15,767 nucleotides of DNA, taken from positions 1 through 15,767 of the forward strand of contig DHIV01000108.1 of assembly GCA_002403995.1 (NCBI GenBank). Direction: 5' to 3'. The number at the start of each line of letters is the position of its first letter. Within the stretch, counting starts at the first letter, position 1. The DNA is from Gallionella sp. UBA4737 (GTDB taxonomy: Bacteria > Pseudomonadota > Gammaproteobacteria > Burkholderiales > Gallionellaceae). A program made the translations under genes and the position numbers. The notes under the pieces are model-generated. The model had not been told where the DNA came from. It saw nothing but the letters and a program-made list of their open reading frames with translations, and made no database searches. Below, in pieces: positions 1 through 6,518 of this stretch.

Positions 1-3000
1 GTTCACCCGGTTCGCCGTGCATATTGAGCTGACCGGCCAAACGCCCCTCGAATCCTGCTGCGCGTATATAGAAGTGGTCGCCCAAATCCAGTATGGCATT
101 CACTCTGGTCGGCGGCCCTGCCCGGCTGGCAGGTTCCTGTCCGATGATATGCACGTCTTCGGAAAGGCTGGGGCGATCGGTGACCGGCTGATTGATCAGA
201 CCGGCATCGGCCCGGATGTTGCCGTCCAGCATCAGTATTTTATGGGCATAACGGGCATGCCCCGTGCCGGAAGCGATGATCCAACGGTCGGCGCGTTGTG
301 CCAATGGCAAGTGTTCCACAGTGATTTGCAGATCGCTGCTATCACCTTTCAGATCGATGTTCCCACTCGCGCTCAGTCGTCCGGCGCCGGCGGGCAAGGC
401 ATAATCTGCGAGCAACTTGTCGCGCGGTGAAGGCAGATAAGGCGCTGAGAAGACCAGGCGATCCACATGCACGGCATCGGCTTCGAAGCGTGCTTTCAAC
501 TCGCCCTGCTCCAGGCGGATTCCCTGATCCAGCAAGCCAAAACTCAACGCGTCACCATTTGCCACGCCTAGCAGGCGTGGCGACAGCAAAGTGCCGATCA
601 CATCAGCATCGAAATTCAGCCGCCCTCCGCTTTGCAGGTTGCTATCCAGTATCGGCGCTAGCCAGGACAAATCATCCGAATGCAGGCGCAGGTGTCCGGC
701 AAGCGGCGCATCCGGCAATATCGTCCAGCCGGTTTCGGTGTGCGTCAGCGGCACACTGGCCTGCACCTTCACTTCGCCCAGATGCTCGCCGCTGGCATCC
801 AGTTGCGCATGCAATTGATCCTGCTCTGCACTCAGAGACAACCTTAAGTCGCGCAAGCCAAGCCGCGTACCGGTATTGCCATCCACCACCCAATCGCCGC
901 TTTCGCGCCGTACCTGCAAGCTGCCTTGCCAGTGCTCATTCGCTGTCGCTTCCCATGATCCGCCGATACGCATGGAATCGAATGCATCGGACATGGATTT
1001 GTTTTGCTGCATGTTCACCGCGCGCACGTTGAGGCCGCTGAAGTGCCCGGCGCTGTGCCAGCGTTGCGGCGTCCATTGCATGCCGGAAAACTGGATCTGT
1101 CCGCCGGCGATAGCCACATCCGCTGTGCCGAGCTGAAAGGAATCTTTGGCAAACGACAGCGGTGCAGCTTTCAACAAGTGAAACGGCAGTGCACCCTGCG
1201 CGGCCAGATCATCGAGCGCACCGCGCCATTGCAGTGCTTGCCAGCCCTGCGCAGGATCACTCAAGCCGCCGCTCGCCTTCAAGGTCAATTCGCCGAGCGC
1301 TTCGTCACCTTGCGCGATGCGGGCAGATGCATGCACGGTGTGACGTTCCCTGCTGCCCTGCAATTCGACGCTGGCTTCAGGCATATTCAGTGTGCCGGTA
1401 CCCTGGTAACCCGTCAGTCCCAGCTTCATTTGCAACGCGGCTGATGCCAGATCGCCGGTTGCATCCAGTGTTGCGATGCGCTGCCCGCCGGGCAGCATGA
1501 GGTGTCTACCCTGGGCGGAGAATTGCAGTCTTGGCTGCGCAAGGCTGCCGGACAGCTCGGCGCGTCCCGTTAGCTCACCACCCAGCCCGTTGCCGAATTG
1601 CTCCAGATTCGGCGCATCCAGAGTCAGTTGCGCCCGGTCTGCTGGCGTGCCGTGTGCTACCTCAAGATTGAGATGATTGTCGCCCAGACGCAATGCAAGC
1701 TCTCCAGTCGCACGCCGCATTCCGGAGAATTCGATATGTCCGCTTCCACTGATGTCGTGCTGCGCAAAATGACTGCCGGACAGATCGAGCAGCAACGTGC
1801 CCTGGGCTTCCGGGAACAATGTGCCGGACACTTCCAGCCCGGCATTCAAATCGGTCTGAGGGGTTGCCGCGAACCCGGACAAATCCAAGTTGCGCAGCTG
1901 GCTGGAGAAGCGAAACGTGCGTCGTCGATCCAGAGCCAATTGTCCTTGCCCTGTGAGCACGGTTTTGCCGCGTGTCACGCGCATGCTGGACAGCTCCAGC
2001 TGGCCGCCCTGTCGTTTAAGTTCGCCATACAATTCCAGAGCGCCATCGCTGAGCGCCACTACTGCATGCTGATAACTGCCCACACCGTCGAGCTTGATGT
2101 CGCCTTGCAAGTATGTGCCCGGCAGGCGAGTGTCCAATGCCGCGAGGTCCAGGTCACGTACTTTAAGTTGCGCACCCAGTTTGCCGCGCAGCCTATTCCA
2201 AGATAGTGTGCCTGTGATATGGCTGTCATTCAACAGATGCGCATCCAGTTGCTGCAATTGCAAATTTGACGCGGACAATCTTACCTGTGCCGTCACACCG
2301 CGCAATGGCAAGCCGTCCCGGTCCAGCGCTGCTGCATGCGCGTTGCGCACTTGCACAGAACCTTCCAGCGTGCCTCCTGGCGTGCCATGCAGATCGACGC
2401 TGCCCGAAACAACCGCAGGCGGCGCACCATCGAATAACCGCCGCGCATCCATCCCGCTGAAAGCGAGCTGCAAGCGGCTGACCGGTACGGCGGAGAACGG
2501 CGCGAGTTGCGCCGTGCCGTTGACACTCATCCCCGCGCCATTGCCGTCGAGTTTGACGACTATATGTTGCAAGTCACCGCCGGCTTCGGCGACGAAATGC
2601 GCATGCTCGGATCGTCCAGAAATTTGAAAAGATTCGTCGAGCGAGGCTTGTGCTTTGAGCGCATAGGGTTTGCTTGACGCGATTTCGCCGGAACCTGCTA
2701 AATCACCGTACGGCAGACGGGCGCGCAGCATCTGCAACTGGTGGTGACTGGCATCGCTCACAAAGCGCGCTTCGACATCGTTCGCCACAAAATAGGACGC
2801 AGCACCTTCACTGCTGATTATGCTTAGAGAGTCGAGTTTCATCTGCAACACGCTCACAGCCAGTGGCAAACTCAGGCTGTCTGGCAAAACCAGCGGCCTA
2901 TCCGATGGCAAGGACAACACCTCGGCTTGCCGGGCGTTCAGACGAAGCACCTTCAGTTCGCCGCGCAACAATGCAGCAGGCTGCCATTGCAGCTGCGCAT

Positions 3001-3253
3001 CATGCAGGGTGATACGCCATCCATTGCCACGCAACACAAGTTGCTGCATACCGAATGTATCAAACAACGAGCCGCTGATGCCATTCGCACTGAGGTTGCC
3101 ACCGCTTTGATGTTCAACTGCGCCGGCCAGCCATTGCAGGCCGGATCTGGAGGCGACCAGCCAGGCACTCCCACCCGCCACAACCAGACAAGGTGTCAGC
3201 ACGATGAGCAGCCATTTGTAGCGGCGTGACTTTGTTTGAGAGGTGCGAGCCAT
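1..3253 (-). CDS. tamB: TamB, translocation and assembly module inner-membrane component (3' end cut off by window)
   Basis: TamB is a very long periplasmic beta-rich protein anchored in the inner membrane. It partners the outer-membrane protein TamA and is implicated in outer-membrane protein assembly and phospholipid transport. The frame stays open from the ATG at 3253 to the window edge, giving about 1084 codons without a stop. Residues 1-11 are basic (MARTSQTKSRR), followed by one hydrophobic anchor at about 14-30 (LLIVLTPCLVVAGG). The rest is a monotonous series of short amphipathic beta strands rich in G, L, S, D and Q, as in AsmA/TamB proteins. Near the edge, the stretch DLGDHFYIRAAGFEGRLAGQ resembles the DUF490 region near the family C-terminus. 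Full-length relatives have about 1200-1400 residues, so a few hundred are probably missing. The ATG shares one base with the tamA stop (TGATG), which fixes the start and implies translational coupling. Identification is firm; the C-terminal length is unknown. Confidence 0.9.
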   Translation of the reverse strand, partial: MARTSQTKSRRYKWLLIVLTPCLVVAGGSAWLVASRSGLQWLAGAVEHQSGGNLSANGISGSLFDTFGMQQLVLRGNGWRITLHDAQLQWQPAALLRGELKVLRLNARQAEVLSLPSDRPLVLPDSLSLPLAVSVLQMKLDSLSIISSEGAASYFVANDVEARFVSDASHHQLQMLRARLPYGDLAGSGEIASSKPYALKAQASLDESFQISGRSEHAHFVAEAGGDLQHIVVKLDGNGAGMSVNGTAQLAPFSAVPVSRLQLAFSGMDARRLFDGAPPAVVSGSVDLHGTPGGTLEGSVQVRNAHAAALDRDGLPLRGVTAQVRLSASNLQLQQLDAHLLNDSHITGTLSWNRLRGKLGAQLKVRDLDLAALDTRLPGTYLQGDIKLDGVGSYQHAVVALSDGALELYGELKRQGGQLELSSMRVTRGKTVLTGQGQLALDRRRTFRFSSQLRNLDLSGFAATPQTDLNAGLEVSGTLFPEAQGTLLLDLSGSHFAQHDISGSGHIEFSGMRRATGELALRLGDNHLNLEVAHGTPADRAQLTLDAPNLEQFGNGLGGELTGRAELSGSLAQPRLQFSAQGRHLMLPGGQRIATLDATGDLASAALQMKLGLTGYQGTGTLNMPEASVELQGSRERHTVHASARIAQGDEALGELTLKASGGLSDPAQGWQALQWRGALDDLAAQGALPFHLLKAAPLSFAKDSFQLGTADVAIAGGQIQFSGMQWTPQRWHSAGHFSGLNVRAVNMQQNKSMSDAFDSMRIGGSWEATANEHWQGSLQVRRESGDWVVDGNTGTRLGLRDLRLSLSAEQDQLHAQLDASGEHLGEVKVQASVPLTHTETGWTILPDAPLAGHLRLHSDDLSWLAPILDSNLQSGGRLNFDADVIGTLLSPRLLGVANGDALSFGLLDQGIRLEQGELKARFEADAVHVDRLVFSAPYLPSPRDKLLADYALPAGAGRLSASGNIDLKGDSSDLQITVEHLPLAQRADRWIIASGTGHARYAHKILMLDGNIRADAGLINQPVTDRPSLSEDVHIIGQEPASRAGPPTRVNAILDLGDHFYIRAAGFEGRLAGQLNMHGEPGE

Positions 3254-5055
3254 CAGAACGCCACCGCGATGGAAAAGTGCACGCGTGATCCCGGCTGGCC
3301 CTTGCCGCGTGCAAGATCGAGCGCCAGCGGCCCGACCGGGCTGCGCCAGCGCGCGCCTATTCCGTAACCCTGTGACATGCGCAGGTCGGGTAACACATCG
3401 GCTGCTCCGCCGGCATCTCTGAACAATGCGCCACCCCAGTTGCCGATCCAATGGGTATATTCGGCGCTGCCTGTGGCCATCACCCGCCCGCCGACCACCG
3501 CATCGCCTTCATGAACCCCCAGGCTCTGATAAGCGAAACCGCGCACGGTCTGTGTTCCGCCGACACGGAACAGATAGTCCTGCGGGATGCCGAGACGAGA
3601 GATGGATGCGGTGTAACCTCCCTCGACGCGCAGCGTGACCACGTCGCGCTCGCCGAAGGGAAGCCACAATTGGTGACGAAAATAACTGCGCACAAAGTCT
3701 TGATCCGACAGTACCGACTTGCTCGCCCCGCCCAGACGCAACTCTGTCAATGCACCCGACATCGGGAACAGCGGATTGTCCACCGTGCGCCGATTCCAAT
3801 GCCAATCGAGCACCAAAGCCTGAACGGACTCACGGATACCACCCTCCGGCAGTCGCTGTTCCTGTTGCCAGTTCGGGCCGATGCCGGTTTCGATGCCGAA
3901 CAGGGTACGACTGCGTGTCACGCCGAATTTGTCTCCCCGTGTCTCCAGCCCTTGTATCTGCGTCTTTTCACCGCTGGCATTCCATGTCAAATGGTAGCCA
4001 AGCGGATTGGGCTGCGTGTCGAGTCCCGCCGAAGCTGTCTGACGGTTCTGTTCAAACACCAGGGCACCGCTCAGTGTCCATGCCTGATTCAGGAAGTTAT
4101 AGCTCTGGTAATTGACCTGGTTGCGCACGCCATTGTTGGTGCTATAGCCGATACCCAGTGCAATCTTGCGTGATTGCGCCTCGACAATCTGTACCTTGAC
4201 TGGAACAATCACCGGCCCAGCATCGGCTCCGGCGGCATTTTTTTTCGTGCTGGTGTCAAAATTGACGATCACCGAACTGAATTGCGGCATGTTCTGCAGC
4301 TGGTTCTGGAACGCCAGCAGCTGGTCGCGATCGTAGGGTTGGCCGGGACTGAAAATTGCGCGCCGGCTTACCAGCGATTCTTCGTAGCGTTCCAGACCAA
4401 TCACCTGCAATCCACCGAACAGGAAACGCGGTCCGGAGTCCACCACGACACGCAAACTTGCGCTGGCCTTGGCCGGATCCACTTGAGCGAAACTTTCGAC
4501 CAGGCGTGCGGCGGCATAATCCCGGCGCGCCACCTGTGCCAGCAGATCCGCTTTCGCCTCATCCCAGGCAATCGCCCGAAATGGCATCCCCGGTTGCAAT
4601 GACCAGACAGCACGCAGTTGTTGCACGCGTGCAGTACGCTGGGCTTCCGGAAGCGACAGGTCGCCGCGAAATTCGATGTTCACTTCAGTGACAACGGTAC
4701 GCGGTCCCGGAATCACTTCCAACTTCAGCACGCCCGCCGGTGAGACGGAATGCAATACCGCTTTGCCGGAAAAGTAACCCTCTGTCGCCAACAGTTCCGG
4801 GATTTCCAGCCGCGCACGGCGCATGAAGATAGCGCGCTCGTTTTCATCTTTGAGCAATTTGTCGGGAAGCTTGAAATATTGCGCAAGCACCTCGCGCACC
4901 GCTTCCGGTACGATCAGGTTGACTGCTGGATTACTGCCGTTTTGCGCCTGCACGGGTTGTGACAGGCTCAAGCACCCGCAAACCATCAGCAGCATACATG
5001 CCCTGAATTGGTGGGGCGATACCAATCGCAACAAGGGTAAGCCCGATATGATCAT
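3253..5055 (-). CDS. tamA: TamA, Omp85-family outer-membrane translocation and assembly protein
   Basis: TamA is the outer-membrane beta-barrel subunit of the TAM complex, an Omp85 paralogue of BamA. From the chosen ATG it has 600 residues, close to the usual size. Residues 1-37 look like a signal peptide: arginines at 10 and 18, a hydrophobic core ACMLLMVCGCLSLS, and a probable cleavage after PVQA. Three POTRA-like segments follow, at about 39-120, 122-207 and 208-292. A C-terminal barrel runs from about 296 to 600. It carries the Omp85 loop-6 signature VRGF at 504-507 and ends in phenylalanine, as outer-membrane proteins do. The start is uncertain because the frame stays open back to an ATG at 5247, and 4995 is another candidate. 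I prefer 5055: it overlaps the stop of a small ORF with an excellent ribosome site (TGATG) and has no Shine-Dalgarno of its own. It is followed by tamB with the same one-base overlap. Confidence 0.88.
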   Translation of the reverse strand: MIISGLPLLRLVSPHQFRACMLLMVCGCLSLSQPVQAQNGSNPAVNLIVPEAVREVLAQYFKLPDKLLKDENERAIFMRRARLEIPELLATEGYFSGKAVLHSVSPAGVLKLEVIPGPRTVVTEVNIEFRGDLSLPEAQRTARVQQLRAVWSLQPGMPFRAIAWDEAKADLLAQVARRDYAAARLVESFAQVDPAKASASLRVVVDSGPRFLFGGLQVIGLERYEESLVSRRAIFSPGQPYDRDQLLAFQNQLQNMPQFSSVIVNFDTSTKKNAAGADAGPVIVPVKVQIVEAQSRKIALGIGYSTNNGVRNQVNYQSYNFLNQAWTLSGALVFEQNRQTASAGLDTQPNPLGYHLTWNASGEKTQIQGLETRGDKFGVTRSRTLFGIETGIGPNWQQEQRLPEGGIRESVQALVLDWHWNRRTVDNPLFPMSGALTELRLGGASKSVLSDQDFVRSYFRHQLWLPFGERDVVTLRVEGGYTASISRLGIPQDYLFRVGGTQTVRGFAYQSLGVHEGDAVVGGRVMATGSAEYTHWIGNWGGALFRDAGGAADVLPDLRMSQGYGIGARWRSPVGPLALDLARGKGQPGSRVHFSIAVAF

Positions 5056-5186
5056 CAGAACGCAGCGTGATCGAGCGCGATATGATCCGTGATACTTGCG
5101 GCGTAACCTGTTGCAGTCAACGTTGCAAACTTGGGATGCACAAAGTTCCCACCGATCTTGCGCAGCTCCATCATCGCCAACCGCAT
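5055..5186 (-). CDS. Small ORF (43 aa) directly upstream of and overlapping tamA; unknown function
   Basis: I do not recognise this product. The frame ATG CGG TTG GCG ATG ATG GAG runs 43 codons to a TGA whose last base is the first base of the tamA ATG (TGATG). The peptide begins MRLAMMELRKIGGNFVHPKF and ends TDHIALDHAAF. It has no clear membrane segment or signal peptide. Its ribosome-binding site (GGAGGA, four bases before the ATG) is among the strongest in the window, while tamA itself has none at 5055. That arrangement suggests ribosomes load here and reinitiate at tamA, making this a coupled leader cistron or a genuine small protein. A different reading is that the 5247 ATG is the true tamA start and this frame is accidental. 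The ribosome site and exact overlap argue against that. Whether the peptide is conserved is unknown. Confidence 0.55.
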   Translation of the reverse strand: MRLAMMELRKIGGNFVHPKFATLTATGYAASITDHIALDHAAF

Positions 5187-5190
5187 AAAT

Positions 5191-5196
5191 TCCTCC
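5191..5196 (-). promoter_or_regulatory. Strong Shine-Dalgarno (GGAGGA) for the small ORF upstream of tamA
   Basis: The minus strand reads GGAGGA-ATTT-ATG, a near-complete anti-16S match at good spacing from the ATG at 5186. It sets the small-ORF start. It does not serve any in-frame tamA ATG, so it supports coupled translation of tamA. Confidence 0.7.
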
Positions 5197-5273
5197 GGGA
5201 ATTGGTTCCAGCAATGCGGCAGCCACATACCGGCCGCAGAACCACATCGTTGTTGCTATAAAATAACGCGCAA

Positions 5274-5279
5274 ATTATA
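5274..5279 (-). promoter_or_regulatory. Candidate -10 element (TATAAT) for the small ORF-tamA-tamB operon
   Basis: A perfect TATAAT lies on the minus strand, and transcription would start near 5267. That leaves a leader of about 70 bases before the Shine-Dalgarno at 5191-5196. No good -35 hexamer sits 16-18 bases upstream; the best is TTGCTG at 19. The -10 is convincing but the promoter as a whole is only moderately supported. Read-through from the tRNA operon is an alternative source of transcripts. Confidence 0.45.
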
Positions 5280-5280
5280 T

Positions 5281-5324
5281 GCCTTAATTCACCAAGGCCA
5301 GCAAAGGCAGGAAGCAAGATGCCT
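5281..5324 (-). other. Two weak hairpins downstream of tRNA-Leu, possible end of the tRNA operon
   Basis: On the minus strand, AGGCA/TGCCT (5305-5324, ten-base loop) is followed by TTTG, and GCCTT/AAGGC (5281-5298, eight-base loop) abuts the candidate tamA -10. Neither has a proper U-tract, so these are at best poor intrinsic terminators. The tRNA transcript may end by Rho or by processing. Confidence 0.25.
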
Positions 5325-5347
5325 GAATGGCTAGAATGCCGTGAGAA

Positions 5348-5439
5348 TGGTGCCCGGAACCGGAATCGAACCGGTACGCTGGTTTTACCCTAGCGACGGA
5401 TTTTAAGTCCGTTGTGTCTACCAATTTCACCACCCGGGC
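5348..5439 (-). tRNA. tRNA-Leu (anticodon UAA), CCA encoded
   Basis: The acceptor strands GCCCGGG and TCCGGGC pair, with one G-U. The D arm reads GTGAAATTGGTAGAC. The anticodon loop CTTAAAA carries UAA (bases 5403-5405). A long class II variable arm with a CGCT/AGCG stem is present, as expected for leucine. The T arm is CCGGTTCGATTCCGG. The body is 89 nt, followed by an encoded CCA at 5348-5350. It is the last of three tRNAs in one transcript, seven bases after tRNA-Cys. Confidence 0.97.
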
Positions 5440-5446
5440 GGGCATT

Positions 5447-5520
5447 TGGAGGCGAGACCCAGAATCGAACTGGGATAGGCGGATTTGCAATCCGCTGCAT
5501 AACCATTTTGCTATCTCGCC
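5447..5520 (-). tRNA. tRNA-Cys (anticodon GCA), CCA encoded
   Basis: The acceptor stem GGCGAGA/TCTCGCC is perfect. The anticodon loop TTGCAAA between GCGGA and TCCGC gives GCA. The T arm is CCCAGTTCGATTCTGGG. The discriminator base is U, the usual identity element for tRNA-Cys, followed by an encoded CCA. The total is 74 nt. It is the middle gene of the Gly-Cys-Leu cluster. Confidence 0.97.
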
Positions 5521-5548
5521 GCACTGCGAATCAACAGCTTGAAATGAG

Positions 5549-5576
5549 TGAGGGAAAGCCAGAATGCTTTCCCTCA
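5549..5576 (-). other. Perfect 11-bp inverted repeat between tRNA-Gly and tRNA-Cys
   Basis: The arms TGAGGGAAAGC and GCTTTCCCTCA are exact complements around a six-base loop. The stem begins four bases after the tRNA-Gly CCA and ends 28 bases before tRNA-Cys. The minus-strand sequence that follows is CTCATTTC, which lacks a U-tract, so a processing signal or spacer hairpin is likelier than a full terminator. Confidence 0.7.
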
Positions 5577-5580
5577 GATT

Positions 5581-5656
5581 TGGAGCGGGAGAAGAGTCTC
5601 GAACTCTCGACCTCAACCTTGGCAAGGTTGCGCTCTACCAACTGAGCTACTCCCGC
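5581..5656 (-). tRNA. tRNA-Gly (anticodon GCC), CCA encoded
   Basis: The acceptor stem GCGGGAG pairs with CTCCCGC through its first seven positions (one G-U-type mismatch at most). The D arm TAGCTCAGTTGGTAGAG is canonical. The anticodon loop TTGCCAA flanked by CAACC/GGTTG gives GCC. The T arm contains GTTCGAGAC. The discriminator is U, followed by an encoded CCA; the total is 76 nt. It is the first gene of the tRNA operon, about eight bases after the predicted transcription start. Confidence 0.97.
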
Positions 5657-5663
5657 AAAACGA

Positions 5664-5698
5664 GTGGCGCATTATAGGGATATTCGAATCCCTGTCAA
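5664..5698 (-). promoter_or_regulatory. Consensus sigma70 promoter of the tRNA-Gly-Cys-Leu operon
   Basis: On the minus strand, TTGACA (5693-5698), a 16-base spacer and TATAAT (5671-5676) match both consensus hexamers exactly. The following GCGCC is a GC-rich discriminator, the type associated with stringent (ppGpp) control of stable-RNA promoters. Transcription would start near 5664, about eight bases before tRNA-Gly. The spacer itself holds the palindrome ATTCGAAT framed by GGG and CCC. Confidence 0.88.
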
Positions 5699-5705
5699 TA
5701 ATTTC

Positions 5706-5724
5706 GCCAGCAAAAATTACTGGC
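5706..5724 (-). terminator. Weak terminator-like hairpin immediately after tatD
   Basis: The RNA can form an eight-base-pair stem, GCCAGUAA with UUGCUGGC (one U-G pair), around a UUU loop. It starts one base below the tatD stop codon. The tail GAAATTATT is AT-rich but not a clean U-run. It sits just upstream of the tRNA -35 element, so it plausibly separates the two transcription units. Confidence 0.4.
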
Positions 5725-6516
5725 CTATCCGCTCAAACTTGTATAGGCCTTCCCTGGCTTGAATAGACGCGCAAAATTTTCTGTGGTGCGTTGCCCTACT
5801 TCGTCCAGGCTGATGCCGCGCAGCGAGGCGATCTCCTCGGCAACGTGCTTCACATAAGCCGGCTGGTTAAGCTTGCCGCGATGCGGCACAGGAGCGAGGT
5901 ATGGAGCATCGGTTTCGATCAGGATGCGTTCCATCGGCACGCGCTGAGCCACTTCTTTGAGCTGTTTGGCGTTCTTGAAAGTGACGATACCGGAAAAGGA
6001 AATGTAAAAATTCATTGCCAGCGCGGCTTCCGCCACTTCCCAGGTTTCGGTAAAGCAATGCATCACGCCGCTTGCTTCGGCAGCTTTTTCTTCCGCCATG
6101 ATGCGCAAAGTATCCGCCGCCGCTTCGCGGGTATGGATGATGAGCGGTTTGCCGCACTCGCGTGACGCGCGGATATGGGTGCGAAAACGCGCGCGCTGCC
6201 ACTCCAGGTCACCCTTGAGGCGAAAATAATCCAGCCCGGTTTCTCCTATCGCAACGACTTTGGGATGCTGCGCCAACTCGACCAAGCGTGCGACACTGGG
6301 TTCTTCGACACCTTCGTGATCGGGATGTACCCCCACCGAGGCGTAGATGTGCGGATGCTGTTCGGCAAGTGCCAATATCTGTGGGAAATCCGCCAGATTG
6401 ACCGAGACGCAAAGTGCACTGATCACTTCGTTGTCGCGCATATGCTCCAGCACGTCGCCCATGTTTACGGCAAGCTCCGGGAAATTGATATGGCAGTGGG
6501 AATCAACGAATGGCAT
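5725..6516 (-). CDS. tatD: TatD-family metal-dependent hydrolase (DNase)
   Basis: The product is a 263-residue TIM-barrel hydrolase of the TatD family, cytoplasmic enzymes with metal-dependent deoxyribonuclease activity. All expected metal ligands are visible: the N-terminal HxH at H7 and H9 in DSHCH, E92 in GETGLDYF, H128 in IIHTREA, H153 in MHCFTE, and D203 in ETDAPYLAP. Length is standard. The start at 6516 lies two bases after the holB stop, with no clear Shine-Dalgarno, so translation probably depends on ribosomes finishing holB. It is the last gene of the fabF-pabC-mltG-tmk-holB-tatD run. The exact paralogue (TatD, YcfH or YjjV type) cannot be fixed from sequence alone, but the position after tmk-holB matches the ycfH neighbourhood of other proteobacteria. 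Confidence 0.93.
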   Translation of the reverse strand: MPFVDSHCHINFPELAVNMGDVLEHMRDNEVISALCVSVNLADFPQILALAEQHPHIYASVGVHPDHEGVEEPSVARLVELAQHPKVVAIGETGLDYFRLKGDLEWQRARFRTHIRASRECGKPLIIHTREAAADTLRIMAEEKAAEASGVMHCFTETWEVAEAALAMNFYISFSGIVTFKNAKQLKEVAQRVPMERILIETDAPYLAPVPHRGKLNQPAYVKHVAEEIASLRGISLDEVGQRTTENFARLFKPGKAYTSLSG

Positions 6517-6518
6517 GA

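Noticed and set aside
1..3253. Possible absence of a gene at the left end, where the plus strand shows only short fragments
   Set aside because: The minus-strand frame from 3253 is open to the window edge with TamB character throughout. It is an unterminated gene, not an intergenic or degraded region.
3451..4173. Plus-strand ORF of about 240 codons opposite tamA
   Set aside because: The minus-strand frame encodes a clear Omp85 barrel. The plus frame shows no domain, no ribosome site and atypical composition.
5187..5247. In-frame N-terminal extension of tamA to the ATG at 5247
   Set aside because: That ATG has no ribosome site and would put a signal peptide about 70 residues into the protein. 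The overlapping small ORF has the strong ribosome site instead.
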